Position numbers and translations under genes: made by a program. From the NCBI RefSeq assembly GCF_000725385.1, contig NZ_CP008884.1, positions 4,154,001-4,218,000 on the forward strand: a stretch of 64,000 bases of DNA. Reading direction: 5' to 3'. Each line of letters starts with the position of its first letter. Position 1 is the stretch's first letter. The notes under the pieces are model-generated. The model was not told where the DNA came from and ran no database searches. It saw only the letters and a list, made by a program, of their open reading frames with translations. This DNA is from Dyella japonica A8 (GTDB lineage Bacteria > Pseudomonadota > Gammaproteobacteria > Xanthomonadales > Rhodanobacteraceae). Positions 35,204 through 44,501 of this stretch are shown here, piece after piece.

Positions 35204-35320
35204 GAGGGCTCGCTTGGAATCAGGGAGGCTGCCGCCTTGCAGGGTTTTGTCAGCGACACCAAGGGGCCGCTAACTCTATCCCTGCATGGCACACCACGCT
35301 TGAGGTTGGCACGCCGCGCC

Positions 35321-36595
35321 TCAGCGCGGCTCGGTGATCTCGGTCTGGCACTCCACTTCGACCTCGGCCATCGCGGTGTGCGGTACGCGCGGTTGCGTGG
35401 TCAGCCGCTGGTACCAGCGCCATGCTACCCACCCCACCAGCGTCAGCAGGCTCGCGCCCAACGCGAGATAGACCATGTGCCCGGACAACAGCGGCGACAG
35501 CACGCCCGCCACGATCGCGCACAACAACAGGCTGCAGAACGCCTGCACCGACGAGGCGCCGCCACGGCGCTGCGGGAACCGGTCCAGCAGCAGCAAGGTC
35601 AGCGTGGGGAAGGCCAGCTGTATGCCGATGCCATGCAGCACCAGCGGCAGCATGGACCACGGCAACACCGGCTCGGAGGTCACCAGCGCGATCAGCAGAT
35701 GCAGCCCGCAGGCCAGCAGCATCGCGCTGTAGCCCAGGTTCACCGTGTAAGTCACGCTGCGACGATGGGCCATGCGCCCCGACAGCCACGCGCCGATCAT
35801 CAGGCCCGCCACGGTGGGCAGGAACAACCACGGAAACCCTTGCGCGGACAGGTGCAGCAGATCGCGGATGATGTGCGGCGCGGAGGCGATGTAGAGGAAC
35901 AGCCCGGCGAAGTTCACCGTGCACGACAACAGCAGCGGCCAGAACGGCCGGTCCCTGCCGAAGCTGACGTAACCGCGGATCAGCGTGGAGGCGTTGAACG
36001 GCGTACGCGCCGCCGGCGGATGGGTTTCCTCCAGGAACAGCACCAGGGCCACCGCGATCACCAGGGTGAAGCCCATCAGCACCCAGAAGATGCCGTGCCA
36101 GCCGTTGAGGAACAGCAGCTGCGCGCCAACGATCGGCGCGATCACCGGCGCGACGCTGAAGATCATCATCACGCGCGACATCAGCTGCTGCGCCGCCGCG
36201 CCCTCCAGGCTGTCGCGCACGATGGCGCGCCCCACCACCAGGCCCGCGCCGGCACACACGCCCTGCATCGAGCGGCAGGTCAGCAACATGCCGTAGGAGG
36301 TCGACATCGCCGCGCCGGCCGAGGCCAATGCATACACCAGCATGCCCGTCACGATCACCGGCTTGCGGCCGATCGCGTCGGAGATGGCGCCGTGGAACAG
36401 GCTCATCACCGCGTAGGTGATCAGGTACATGCTGATCAGCTGCTGCAGCCCGGTGCTGTCCACGCCGAAGCGCTCGCCAATCAGCGGGAATGCCGGGAAC
36501 ACGGCGTCGATCGAGAACGGACCGATCATCGACAGGCCCGCCAGCAGCCACGGCAGGCTGCGCCGGACGGGGCGCGGAGTGGGTGTCATGGGCAT
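35321..36595 (-). CDS. MFS drug-resistance transporter (Bcr/CflA family)
   Basis: A 424-aa inner-membrane exporter with 12 hydrophobic segments. The conserved first helix PFSIDAVFPAFPLIGERFGV, the loop SDAIGRKPVIVTGM (MFS motif A) and RSMQGVCAGAGLVVGRAIVRD (drug/H+ antiporter motif C region) fit the Bcr/CflA multidrug group. The start is ATG 36595 or 36589; in-frame sequence further upstream is not membrane-like and overlaps a structured region. It diverges from the fluoride riboswitch-crcB unit. Confidence 0.9.
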   Translation of the reverse strand: MPMTPTPRPVRRSLPWLLAGLSMIGPFSIDAVFPAFPLIGERFGVDSTGLQQLISMYLITYAVMSLFHGAISDAIGRKPVIVTGMLVYALASAGAAMSTSYGMLLTCRSMQGVCAGAGLVVGRAIVRDSLEGAAAQQLMSRVMMIFSVAPVIAPIVGAQLLFLNGWHGIFWVLMGFTLVIAVALVLFLEETHPPAARTPFNASTLIRGYVSFGRDRPFWPLLLSCTVNFAGLFLYIASAPHIIRDLLHLSAQGFPWLFLPTVAGLMIGAWLSGRMAHRRSVTYTVNLGYSAMLLACGLHLLIALVTSEPVLPWSMLPLVLHGIGIQLAFPTLTLLLLDRFPQRRGGASSVQAFCSLLLCAIVAGVLSPLLSGHMVYLALGASLLTLVGWVAWRWYQRLTTQPRVPHTAMAEVEVECQTEITEPR

Positions 36596-36695
36596 GGGCA
36601 CGGCGGGCGAGGAGCGTCGAGTATAGCGGCGCGATACCTGCCATCGATCCATGACGTTCGACGGATCATCCGCTACGATCCCCTCCCGAGGGAAT

Positions 36696-36754
36696 CTCGA
36701 AAGCCCGGCTTTTGCCCTCCCTACCCGCGAAAGCGGTAGTGACGGGCTTTCGAG
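36696..36754. other. Long-stem inverted repeat upstream of the fluoride riboswitch
   Basis: CTCGAAAGCCCG (36696-36707) pairs perfectly with CGGGCTTTCGAG (36743-36754). Inside is a smaller hairpin around CGC-GAAA-GCG. The structure ends 10 bp before the riboswitch aptamer. It may be a regulator site at DNA level, or a terminator/insulator in RNA. Confidence 0.4.
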
Positions 36755-36763
36755 GTACCCGAC

Positions 36764-36835
36764 AGGGAGATGGCATGCCTCCCGCCCCGGCCGAGCCATG
36801 CGGGGCGAACCACCTTCGGGTTGATGATGCCTGCA
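36764..36835 (+). promoter_or_regulatory. Fluoride riboswitch (crcB motif)
   Basis: Aptamer features in order: P1 GGGAG/CTCCC; the internal GATGGCAT; an inserted P2 hairpin GCCCC ... GGGGC; a hairpin AACCACC-TTCG-GGTT; and the conserved TGATGATGCCT. GGCAT (36772-36776) can form the long-range pseudoknot with ATGCC near the 3' end. It lies 80 bp upstream of crcB, encoding a fluoride channel, which fits the known biology exactly. Confidence 0.9.
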
Positions 36836-36915
36836 CCACCGGGCTTTCCGGGGCGCAGGCGCGTGCCTGTTTCCGGGAAGTCCATCCGAAGTTCCTCGGT
36901 ACGGGAGACGACAAC

Positions 36916-37299
36916 GTGGGCTTTACCGGTTTTCTCGCCGTCGGCATCGGCGGCGCATTGGGTTGCTGGCTGCGCTGGACACTGGGCGTGCTGTTCAACC
37001 CGATCTTCCCCACCGTGCCGCTGGGCACGCTGGCCGCCAACCTGGTCGGCGGCCTGCTGATGGGCGTGGTGCTGGGCGTCTTTGACCACTTCCAGACCCT
37101 GCCGCCCGAACTGCGCCTGTTCGCCGCCACCGGCTTCCTGGGCGGCCTCACCACGTTCTCCACTTTTTCGGCCGAATCGACCACGCTGCTGTTGCGCCAG
37201 CAGTATCTTTGGTTCGGTGGCCACCTGGCGCTGCACTTGGTTGGCTCCATCGCGATGACCGTCACCGGCATCGCCCTTACCCGCGCCGTGCTGCGCTAG
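36916..37299 (+). CDS. crcB: Fluoride ion channel CrcB/Fluc
   Basis: A 127-aa membrane protein with four hydrophobic helices that dimerises to form a fluoride-selective pore. GGALGCWLRW near the start and GFLGGLTTFSTFSAE (with the pore-lining Phe/Thr track) are diagnostic. The GTG at 36916 has GGGAG 8 nt upstream and gives normal family length. Controlled by the fluoride riboswitch just upstream. Followed after 8 bp by a DUF190 gene. Confidence 0.95.
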   Translation: MGFTGFLAVGIGGALGCWLRWTLGVLFNPIFPTVPLGTLAANLVGGLLMGVVLGVFDHFQTLPPELRLFAATGFLGGLTTFSTFSAESTTLLLRQQYLWFGGHLALHLVGSIAMTVTGIALTRAVLR

Positions 37300-37307
37300 G
37301 AGGGGCC

Positions 37308-37652
37308 ATGAACAACCCGCAACAAGGCGTCCTGCTCAGCTTCTATACCCACTCCCGGGCCCGCCACGGTGGCATGCTGGTGTTCGAGTGGTTGCTTGAA
37401 CACGCGCGCGCCCACGGCATTGGCGGCGGCTCGGCGTTCCGAGCCATTGGCGGTTTCGGCCGGCACGGCGTGCTGCGCGAAGAGCAGTTTTTCGAGCTGG
37501 CGGACGACCTTGCCGTGAAAGTGGAGTTCCTGGTCACCGAGGCGCAAGGACAGGCATTGATCCAGACGGTGCGCGAAAGCGGCGTCGACGCGGTGTATGC
37601 AATCGCTTCCGCAAGCTTCGAGATACTGGGCAGGCCGCCGGGTACCGGCTAG
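37308..37652 (+). CDS. DUF190 family protein
   Basis: A 114-aa cytoplasmic protein with the DUF190 pattern: LLSFYTHSRARHGGMLVFEWLLEHARAHGIGGGSAFRAIGGFG. The strong AGGAGG site lies at the end of crcB, so the two are co-translated in one fluoride-responsive operon. DUF190 proteins often accompany CrcB and have a PII-like ferredoxin fold, which suggests a regulatory partner of the channel; no activity is proven. Confidence 0.9.
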   Translation: MNNPQQGVLLSFYTHSRARHGGMLVFEWLLEHARAHGIGGGSAFRAIGGFGRHGVLREEQFFELADDLAVKVEFLVTEAQGQALIQTVRESGVDAVYAIASASFEILGRPPGTG

Positions 37653-37706
37653 GGCAGCACCACGCAGGCCCTGCCTTTCATCGTTGCCATGCCATACGAG
37701 GAACGC

Positions 37707-38825
37707 ATGAGCCAGGATTCACTCAAGGCACGCGCCGCCGCACTGCTCGAACATGCCGGCATCCGCCTCGACGGATCACGCCCCACCGACATGCTCGTGC
37801 ATGACGAACGCGTTTACGCGCGCGTGTTTGCGCACGGCTCGCTGGGCCTGGGCGAAAGCTACATGGACGGCTGGTGGGACAGCGAGGACCTCTCGGGCAT
37901 GTTCACCCGCATCCTGGGCGCGCAGCTGGACGGTGAGCTGAAAACACTGGACACGCTGCTGGCGCACCTGAAGGCGCGCTTCATCAACCTGCAGCGCGGC
38001 GAGCACGCCTTCGAGATCGGCCGGGCACACTATGACCTGGGCAACGACCTGTTCCAGGCCATGCTTGGCAAGTGGATGGTGTACTCGTGCGGTTATTGGG
38101 CACAGGCAAACAACCTGGACGACGCGCAGGAAGCCAAGCTCGACCTGATCTGTCGCAAGTTGCGCCTCCGGCCCGGCCAGCGCGTACTGGACATCGGCTG
38201 CGGTTGGGGCGCGGCGCTGAAATACGCTACCGAACGTTATGGCGTGGAAGGCGTGGGCATCACCGTGTCCCAGCAGCAGGCAGCGTTTGCGCGCGAACTG
38301 TGCGATGGCCTGCCGGTAGACATTCGCCTGCAGGACTATCGCGAACTCGACGAACCGTTCGATGCCGTGTTCTCCATCGGCATGTTCGAACACGTGGGCG
38401 CGCTCAACTACCGCAAGTACTTCGAGGTGGCGCGACGCTGCCTGCGCGACAACGGCCTGTTCGTGCTCCACTCCATCGGCAGCAATGGCTCGCCCGGCCG
38501 GCCGGATCCGTGGATCGAGAAATACATCTTTCCCAACTCGATGATTCCCGCGGCCAGCCAGGTGGCCGAAGCCGTGCAGAACCTGTTCGTGGTGGAGGAC
38601 TGGCACAACTTCGGCGCGGACTACGACCTGACACTGCAAGCCTGGCGGGCCAATTTCGATGCCGCGTGGCCGCGCTTGTCGAAGAACTACGACGATCGCT
38701 TCCGCCGCATGTGGCGCTTCTACCTGGCGGTGTCGGCAGCGGTATTCCGCAGCCGCCGTGACCAGCTCTGGCAACTGACGCTGAGCCCTCACGGCGTGCC
38801 CGGCGGCTATCGCGTCCCTCGCTGA
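37707..38825 (+). CDS. cfa: Cyclopropane-fatty-acyl-phospholipid synthase
   Basis: A 372-aa SAM-dependent enzyme that adds a methylene bridge to unsaturated membrane acyl chains, usually at stationary phase or acid stress. GLGESYMDGWWDSEDL in the N-terminal lipid-binding part, HYDLGNDLF, the SAM motif VLDIGCGWGAALKYA, and FSIGMFEHVG and YIFPNSMIP in the catalytic part are all typical. The ATG at 37707 has GAGGAA upstream; another at 37689 is in frame. Confidence 0.95.
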   Translation: MSQDSLKARAAALLEHAGIRLDGSRPTDMLVHDERVYARVFAHGSLGLGESYMDGWWDSEDLSGMFTRILGAQLDGELKTLDTLLAHLKARFINLQRGEHAFEIGRAHYDLGNDLFQAMLGKWMVYSCGYWAQANNLDDAQEAKLDLICRKLRLRPGQRVLDIGCGWGAALKYATERYGVEGVGITVSQQQAAFARELCDGLPVDIRLQDYRELDEPFDAVFSIGMFEHVGALNYRKYFEVARRCLRDNGLFVLHSIGSNGSPGRPDPWIEKYIFPNSMIPAASQVAEAVQNLFVVEDWHNFGADYDLTLQAWRANFDAAWPRLSKNYDDRFRRMWRFYLAVSAAVFRSRRDQLWQLTLSPHGVPGGYRVPR

Positions 38826-38852
38826 TTTCCCCGGACTTCCACCGGTTTTCGC

Positions 38853-38881
38853 TTGCAGCAGCGCGCTTTGCGCAGGATAGT
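38853..38881 (+). promoter_or_regulatory. Candidate promoter of the TraB/GumN gene
   Basis: TTGCAG (38853-38858) and GATAGT (38876-38881) separated by 17 bp. Predicted start about 38888. The match is modest. Confidence 0.3.
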
Positions 38882-38951
38882 TCGCACTTTGGCGGGTTCG
38901 ATGGCCCCTGCCCCGCCACGCCACGTTGTCCGCCCAGATCCGGGAAGCCCC

Positions 38952-39827
38952 TTGAAGCTCTTTCGACCATTCGCCGCCGCGCTGGCCCTGAACCTGTTGC
39001 TCGCCACGGTGGCGATGGCCCAGCCCGGGCTCTGGGTGGCCAGGAACGACCACGCCACGGTTTACCTGTTCGGCACCGTGCACCTGCTGCCATCGGACAC
39101 GAACTGGAAGTCTCCCGCACTGGACAAGGCGCTGGACGAGAGCCAACGCCTCAGCATCGAGATCGTCGATGACGACTCGGCCTCCATACAAACCCTGGTC
39201 ATGCAGCACGGCCTGGACCTCAGCGAAACGCTGTCGAGCAAGCTCGACGAAAAAGATCGCGGCCAACTGGAGAAAGCCGCCGAAACCGCGAAGCTGCCTG
39301 GCGGCATGGCCGCGCTGCAGTCCATGCGCCCCTGGCTGGCCGCCCTGACCCTCACCATGGCGCCGCTGATGCAGGCCGGGCTGGACCCCAACCAGGGCGT
39401 CGACAAGTTGATCAAGGCGCGCATGCTGCAGGCCGGCAAGCCGGTCGACGGGCTGGAAACGGCCGAGAAGCAGATCCTGATGCTCGCCGACCTGCCTGAA
39501 TCCATGCAGATGGACTTTCTGCGCCAGTCGTTCAAGGAAGTGGCGGAAGGCCCGGCCAAGCTGCACGAGTTGATCGACGCCTGGCGCAACGGCGACACCG
39601 CCGCCATCGCCCGCATGGAAGACGAAGACCTGCGCAAGGACAGCCCCGTGCTCTACCAGCGCCTGATCGTCGAGCGGAACCGGGCCTGGGCGAAGACCAT
39701 CGCCGAGCGCATGCAGCAGCCCGGGGTGAGCTTTGTCGCCGTGGGCGCCGGCCACCTCGCTGGCCCCGACAGCCTGCAAGAGCAGTTGCGCAAGCTGGGC
39801 GTGAAGACCGAGCGCGTTCAGAACTGA
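38952..39827 (+). CDS. Exported TraB/GumN family protein
   Basis: A protein of about 291 aa with a signal peptide (AAALALNLLLATVAMA). The N-terminal GTVHLLPSDTNW and C-terminal VAVGAGHLAGPDSL pairs, with conserved Gly-His residues, define the TraB/PrgY/GumN family (Tiki-like fold, possible metal-dependent protease). GumN in Xanthomonas lies next to the xanthan cluster but is not needed for xanthan. The start is uncertain: TTG 38952 places the signal peptide at the N-terminus; ATG 38901 would add 17 residues. Confidence 0.85.
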   Translation: MKLFRPFAAALALNLLLATVAMAQPGLWVARNDHATVYLFGTVHLLPSDTNWKSPALDKALDESQRLSIEIVDDDSASIQTLVMQHGLDLSETLSSKLDEKDRGQLEKAAETAKLPGGMAALQSMRPWLAALTLTMAPLMQAGLDPNQGVDKLIKARMLQAGKPVDGLETAEKQILMLADLPESMQMDFLRQSFKEVAEGPAKLHELIDAWRNGDTAAIARMEDEDLRKDSPVLYQRLIVERNRAWAKTIAERMQQPGVSFVAVGAGHLAGPDSLQEQLRKLGVKTERVQN

Positions 39828-39848
39828 AGGCCGGCCGCGCCATTCCCT

Positions 39849-39969
39849 TGTGGGAGCGCACCCTGTGCGCGACCGCGGAATCGCAGCAACCCTCTGTTGC
39901 TGGCTTTCGTGCTGCGACCGCCCGGCCTCAGCGCTCTGTCGGCTGTCGCGCACAGGGTGCGCTCCCACA
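39849..39969. repeat. REP pair 3 upstream of parC
   Basis: Copies at 39849-39873 (plus) and 39945-39969 (inverted), spacer 71 nt, between tandem genes (TraB/GumN and parC). It lies within 100 bp of the parC start, so it probably separates two transcripts. Confidence 0.9.
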
Positions 39970-40067
39970 GGGGCCGTGACCGCCGCCCCCTCGCCCCCCG
40001 ATCCCCCTTTCTGGCACCATCCCCCGGTTAAGCGCGCCGCCCGCGCGCAGGCAAACGACGCAACCCC

Positions 40068-42305
40068 ATGAATTTGCAAGCCAATTTTGAACAGATCCCG
40101 CTCAAGGAGTACGCCGAGCGGGCTTATCTCGATTACTCGATGTACGTGGTGCTGGATCGCGCCCTGCCCTTCGTAGGCGATGGCCTGAAGCCGGTGCAGC
40201 GTCGCATCGTCTACGCCATGAGCGAGCTGGGCCTGGCCGCGACCGCCAAGCCGAAGAAGTCCGCCCGCACCATCGGTGACGTGATCGGCAAGTTCCATCC
40301 GCACGGCGATACCTCGTGCTACGAGGCGATGGTGCTTATGGCCCAGCCGTTCTCGTACCGCTACCCGCTGGTCGACGGCCAGGGCAACTTCGGCTCGCCG
40401 GACGACCCCAAGAGCTTCGCCGCGATGCGCTACACCGAGTCGCGCCTGAGCCCCATCGCCGAGGCGCTGCTGGGCGAGTTGGGCCAGGGCACGGTGGACT
40501 GGGTGCCGAACTTCGACGGCACGCTGGAAGAACCCAGCTGGCTGCCGGCGCGCGTGCCGCACGTGCTGCTCAACGGCTCCATGGGCATCGCCGTGGGCAT
40601 GGCCACCGACATTCCCCCGCACAACCTGCGCGAAGTGGTGAGCGCGTGCATCCGCCTGCTGGATGACCCCGACGCCACCGTCGCCGACCTGTGCGAGCAC
40701 ATCCAGGGTCCGGATTACCCGACCGAAGCCGAGATCATCACGCCGCGCAACGAGTTGCTGGCGATGTACCAGAACGGCACCGGCTCGGTGCGTGCGCGCG
40801 CCGTGTACCACATGGACGAGCACAACATCGTCATCACCGCGCTGCCGCACCAGGTGAGCCCGTCCAAGATCCTCGAGCAGATCGCCGCGCAGATGCGCGC
40901 GAAGAAACTGCCGATGGTGGAAGACCTGCGCGACGAATCCGACCACGAGAACCCGATCCGCCTGGTGGTGGTGCCGCGCTCCAACCGCATCGACGCCGCC
41001 GAGGTGATGCAGCATCTCTTTGCCACGACGGACCTGGAAAAGAGCTTCCGCATCAATCTCAACATGATCGGCCTGGACGGCCGCCCGCAGGTGAAGGATC
41101 TCAAGCGGATCGTCTCTGAGTGGCTGCACTTCCGTACCGACACGGTGACGCGCCGCCTCAACCATCGCCTGGCCAAGGTCGAGCGCCGCCTGCACCTGTT
41201 GGAAGGTTTGCGCATCGCCTACCTCAACCTGGACGAAGTGATCCGCATCGTCCGCACCGAGGACGAGCCCAAGCCGGTGCTGATGGCCCGTTTCGGCCTC
41301 AGCGAAGAGCAGACCGACTACATCCTCGAAACCAAGCTGCGCCAGTTGGCCCGCCTCGAGGAAATGAAGATCAACGCCGAGCGCGATCAGCTCGAGGAAG
41401 AGCGCGCGCGCATCAACGTGCTGCTGAAGTCGCCGGCCAAGCTCAAGGGCCTGATCAAGGAAGAACTGCGCGCTGACGCCGCGAAGTTCGGCGACGACCG
41501 CCGCTCCCCGCTGGTGCAGCGCGAAGCCGCGCAAGCGCTGGACGAAAGCGCGCTGGTCGCCAGCGAGCCAGTCACCGTGGTGCTGAGCCAGAAGGGCTGG
41601 ATCCGCGCCGCCAAGGGCCACGACGTCGACGCCGACGGCCTGAACTACCGCGAAGGCGACAGCCTGCTGGCCGCCGTGAAGGCGCGCACCACGCAGCAGA
41701 TCGCCGTGATCGACTCCACCGGCCGCAGCTACTCCACGCCCGCGCACACGCTGCCGTCGGCACGCGGCAACGGCGACCCGCTCACCGGGCGCTTCAGCCC
41801 GCCGTCGGGCGCCAGCTTCGACGCGCTCACGGCCGGCGACAACGACACGCGTCTGATCCTGGCCACCGACCACGGCTATGGCTTCGTGACCCGCTTCGAG
41901 GCGCTCACCGGCCGCAACAAGGCCGGCAAGCAGATCATCACGCTGGGTGACGGCGCCAAGGTGTTGGCGCCACAGGTCAGCGCCGACCCGGCGCGCGACC
42001 GCATCGTGGTGGTCACCACCGAGGGCCATCTGCTGATGTTCTCGGTGGCTGAGCTGCCGGAACTGGACAAGGGCAAGGGCAACAAGCTGATCGACGTGCC
42101 CAAGGCCAAGCTGACGGCAGGCGTGAAGGTGGTCGGCATCGCCGTGGTCACCGAAGGCAAGGGCGAAGTCACGCTCTACGCCGGCCAGCGCAAGCTCACA
42201 CTGAAATGGTCGAACCTGGTCGAGTACGGCGGCAGCCGAGCCACCCGAGGCGGCCTGCTGCCGCAGGGCCTGCGCCGGGTGGAGCGCATCGAGACCACCG
42301 GCTAA
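40068..42305 (+). CDS. parC: DNA topoisomerase IV subunit A
   Basis: A 745-aa subunit of the type II topoisomerase that unlinks daughter chromosomes. The catalytic Tyr is Y122 in AAMRYTES. The quinolone-resistance region reads [13 protein letters not shown] with T82 and E86 (E. coli S80/E84 positions); Thr instead of Ser is natural in many taxa and cannot be read as a resistance mutation. The C-terminal beta-pinwheel is present ([23 protein letters not shown]). No parE is in the window. Confidence 0.97.
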   Translation: MNLQANFEQIPLKEYAERAYLDYSMYVVLDRALPFVGDGLKPVQRRIVYAMSELGLAATAKPKKSARTIGDVIGKFHPHGDTSCYEAMVLMAQPFSYRYPLVDGQGNFGSPDDPKSFAAMRYTESRLSPIAEALLGELGQGTVDWVPNFDGTLEEPSWLPARVPHVLLNGSMGIAVGMATDIPPHNLREVVSACIRLLDDPDATVADLCEHIQGPDYPTEAEIITPRNELLAMYQNGTGSVRARAVYHMDEHNIVITALPHQVSPSKILEQIAAQMRAKKLPMVEDLRDESDHENPIRLVVVPRSNRIDAAEVMQHLFATTDLEKSFRINLNMIGLDGRPQVKDLKRIVSEWLHFRTDTVTRRLNHRLAKVERRLHLLEGLRIAYLNLDEVIRIVRTEDEPKPVLMARFGLSEEQTDYILETKLRQLARLEEMKINAERDQLEEERARINVLLKSPAKLKGLIKEELRADAAKFGDDRRSPLVQREAAQALDESALVASEPVTVVLSQKGWIRAAKGHDVDADGLNYREGDSLLAAVKARTTQQIAVIDSTGRSYSTPAHTLPSARGNGDPLTGRFSPPSGASFDALTAGDNDTRLILATDHGYGFVTRFEALTGRNKAGKQIITLGDGAKVLAPQVSADPARDRIVVVTTEGHLLMFSVAELPELDKGKGNKLIDVPKAKLTAGVKVVGIAVVTEGKGEVTLYAGQRKLTLKWSNLVEYGGSRATRGGLLPQGLRRVERIETTG

Positions 42306-42321
42306 GGCCGGTCACTCCACC

Positions 42322-42390
42322 TGTGGGAGCGCACCCTGTGCGCGACTGGCTTACCGCAACGCCAAGTCGCGCACAGGGTGCGCTCCCACA
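42322..42390. repeat. REP pair 4 downstream of parC
   Basis: Copies at 42322-42346 (plus) and 42366-42390 (inverted), spacer only 19 nt, starting 17 nt after the parC stop. This tight form could fold as one hairpin in the parC mRNA tail. Confidence 0.9.
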
Positions 42391-42436
42391 GGAAAGCGGG
42401 AACTTCACCGCTTGACGGGCAATCCAAGACAACGTG

Positions 42437-42466
42437 TGCACACCGGCGACGGTGGCGCGTTATAAG
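42437..42466 (+). promoter_or_regulatory. Candidate promoter of the Ala/Thr-rich exported protein
   Basis: TGCACA (42437-42442) and TATAAG (42461-42466), 18-bp spacing, 25 bp upstream of the ATG at 42491. The -10 differs from consensus at one position. Confidence 0.42.
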
Positions 42467-42490
42467 CCCCAGGCTCCCGGAGTTTTTCCC

Positions 42491-43018
42491 ATGAAGACCG
42501 TCCGCATCACCGCTTTCGTCGCCGCCAGCCTGCTCGCCGCGACGGCCTGGGCCCAGAGCAGCGAGCAGCCGCTCAACCTCAAGCTGCCGGCCAACCTGCC
42601 CGCTTCCAGCGCCAGCACGGCAGCCGCGAATACCGCCGCCCCCACCGACGCCGGCAAGGCCGCGTCCGGCGGTGCCCCGGCAAATAACGCACAGGCCAAG
42701 GCCACCGCCCCGGCCGGGGCCAAGACCGGCGCCTACACCAAGGATCCGCCCGGCACCTATTACGGCGACACCAGCGGAGCGCTTGGCGACACCCAGGCGG
42801 CGACCAGCGCCCAGCCGGCCGTGACCTGTGACGATGCCACCTACAACCAGCCGCAGGTCCATGGCGCCGTGACCACCGGCGTGGTGGCGGGCAACCACGT
42901 CAGTGGCAGCTACGGCGGCGCGGGCGTCACGCTTAGCCAGGCGTTCGGCAGCTGCGAGCACCCGACCGGCGGCATGAGCATTTCCGTCAGCGGCACCAAG
43001 GGGCATTTCGGCCACTGA
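42491..43018 (+). CDS. Exported Ala/Thr/Ser-rich protein of unknown function
   Basis: A 175-aa protein with a signal peptide ending ATAWA-QSS. Residues ~30-90 are low-complexity Ala/Ser/Thr/Pro. The C-terminal ~65 residues contain two Cys (VTCDDATY and FGSCEHP), which could form a disulfide, and Gly-rich segments (GVVAGNHVSGSYGGAGVTL). I recognise no family. GGAG is 9 nt before the ATG. The following 267 bp to the esterase contain no gene I can support. Confidence 0.75.
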   Translation: MKTVRITAFVAASLLAATAWAQSSEQPLNLKLPANLPASSASTAAANTAAPTDAGKAASGGAPANNAQAKATAPAGAKTGAYTKDPPGTYYGDTSGALGDTQAATSAQPAVTCDDATYNQPQVHGAVTTGVVAGNHVSGSYGGAGVTLSQAFGSCEHPTGGMSISVSGTKGHFGH

Positions 43019-43285
43019 GCCTGCCGGAAGCCAGGCTGAGGCCATTCGAAAACCTGTCGCCGCACCCTTCGTAGATGGCTGGGGCAGCGGCCCGACCGGT
43101 TCGACCTGCCCGTGAGGGCCGACAGGGCCGGCATTTTTATCAGACCTTTCCTAACCTTGGCGCCCAAAAGGTCGAAAGTTCTTGGAAAGGGTGGGCCCTC
43201 ACACTGTTCCCATGGTTTACGGTCCTTTCCCCCCGCGCGCATCGCGCCGTCCCACCCCTGTCGCCTGCTGCACCGGAGCTCTCCA

Positions 43286-44125
43286 GTGATCCAGAACGTC
43301 GAGTTCCGCTATGAAGGCGGTCGCAGCGGTGTGCTGCTTATCCATGGCCTGACGGGTACCCCGACGGAGATGCGTCTCCTCGGCAAGGGGCTCAACCGCG
43401 CCGGCTATTCGGTCTACGGCATGCAGTTGGCGGGCCATTGCGGCGACGTCGACGACCTGCTGGCCACCGGCTGGAAGGATTGGTACGCCAGCGTGGAAGC
43501 CGCGGCGGAGAAGTACCGCCACGAGGTGGACCACCTGTTCGTGGCCGGCCTGTCCATGGGTGCCGTGCTGGCGCTCAAGCTCGCCGCCGAGCACCCGGAA
43601 TGGGTGAAGGGCGTGGGCGTGTACGGCGCCACCTTCCGCTATGACGGCTGGGCGATTCCGTGGATCGGCAAGTTCTCCTTCCTGCTGCCGTTCCTGCACA
43701 AGTTCGGCATCGGCAAGCACCGCATGGTGCACGAGGGCGAACCGTACGGCATTCGCGACGAGCGCCTGCGCGCGCAGATCAGCGGCGCCATGCTGAGTGG
43801 TGACAGCGCCGCGGCTGGCCTGCCGGGCAACCCGTGGCCGTCGCTGGGCGAGATGTACAACATGGCGGCCGTGGTGAAGCGCGACCTGCCCCGCGTCACC
43901 GCGCCCTGCTTTATCGCCCACGCCACCGAGGACGACATCGCCAGCATCGAGAACGCCTACCTCGTGCAGCGTTCGGTGTCGGGTCCAGTGGAAACGCTGT
44001 GGCTGGAAGACAGCTACCACATGATCACGGTGGACCGGCAGCGTCGCCTGCTGACCGACCGTTCGGCGGAGTTCTTCCGCCAGATCGCCGCTACCTACGA
44101 ACCTGCCGCCCGCGCTGCGGCCTGA
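43286..44125 (+). CDS. Alpha/beta hydrolase (carboxylesterase/monoacylglycerol lipase-like)
   Basis: A 279-aa enzyme. LLIHGLTGTPTEMRLLG holds the oxyanion HG, the nucleophile is in GLSMGA, the Asp is in HATEDD and the His in EDSYHMITVD; this last motif is shared with Est30-type carboxylesterases. The GTG at 43286 has GGAG 7 nt upstream. It is the first gene of a closely spaced rightward set (9, 1 and 2 bp gaps) with two SMR-like proteins and an aminotransferase, so its ester or thioester substrate may come from the ACP pathway downstream. Confidence 0.88.
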   Translation: MIQNVEFRYEGGRSGVLLIHGLTGTPTEMRLLGKGLNRAGYSVYGMQLAGHCGDVDDLLATGWKDWYASVEAAAEKYRHEVDHLFVAGLSMGAVLALKLAAEHPEWVKGVGVYGATFRYDGWAIPWIGKFSFLLPFLHKFGIGKHRMVHEGEPYGIRDERLRAQISGAMLSGDSAAAGLPGNPWPSLGEMYNMAAVVKRDLPRVTAPCFIAHATEDDIASIENAYLVQRSVSGPVETLWLEDSYHMITVDRQRRLLTDRSAEFFRQIAATYEPAARAAA

Positions 44126-44134
44126 GGACTCGCT

Positions 44135-44500
44135 GTGAGTCCTCTGGTGGTTGCGTTGTGGTTGCTCAACGTCACGCTCGACACCGTCGGCCAGCTCGCT
44201 TTCAAGGCGGCGGCCGGCGATCCGCGTGCGGGTGACGGCCTGGCACGCTGGAAGTACATGGCATCGCGCCCATGGATCTGGATCGGCGTGCTCTCTTACG
44301 TTGCCGAATTCCTGGTGTGGATCGCCTTCCTGTCGCTGGTCGATCTGTCCGAAGGCGTGCTGCTGGGCTCGATCAACATCGTGGTGATCATGATTGCCGG
44401 GCGCATCCTGTTCAAAGAAAAGCTCACGCCGCTGCGCGTGACCGGCATGCTGCTGGTAACGGCGGGCGTGGCCATCGTGGGCCTGGCGGGAGGCGGCTGA
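44135..44500 (+). CDS. SMR/EamA-type small membrane transporter, subunit 1
   Basis: A 121-aa protein with four hydrophobic segments and the motif LNVTLDTVGQLAFKAAA in helix 1. The N-terminal Glu of drug-exporting SMR proteins is not evident; the position is taken by Asp/Gln. It resembles ArnE/ArnF-like undecaprenyl-linked amino-sugar flippases in size. It starts with GTG 9 bp after the esterase and ends 1 bp before a second similar gene, so a heterodimeric flippase is likely. Confidence 0.8.
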   Translation: MSPLVVALWLLNVTLDTVGQLAFKAAAGDPRAGDGLARWKYMASRPWIWIGVLSYVAEFLVWIAFLSLVDLSEGVLLGSINIVVIMIAGRILFKEKLTPLRVTGMLLVTAGVAIVGLAGGG

Positions 44501-44501
44501 G

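Noticed and set aside
40311..40325. Quinolone-resistance mutation in ParC (Thr at the E. coli Ser80 position)
   Set aside because: Thr occurs naturally at this site in many species; resistance cannot be inferred without a close susceptible reference.
37776..42029. A 1,417-codon open frame on the minus strand opposite cfa, the TraB/GumN gene and parC
   Set aside because: It is the antisense shadow of three well-recognised genes and of REP pair 3; the His/Gln/Arg/Ala/Val-rich translation is typical of reversed GC-rich codons.
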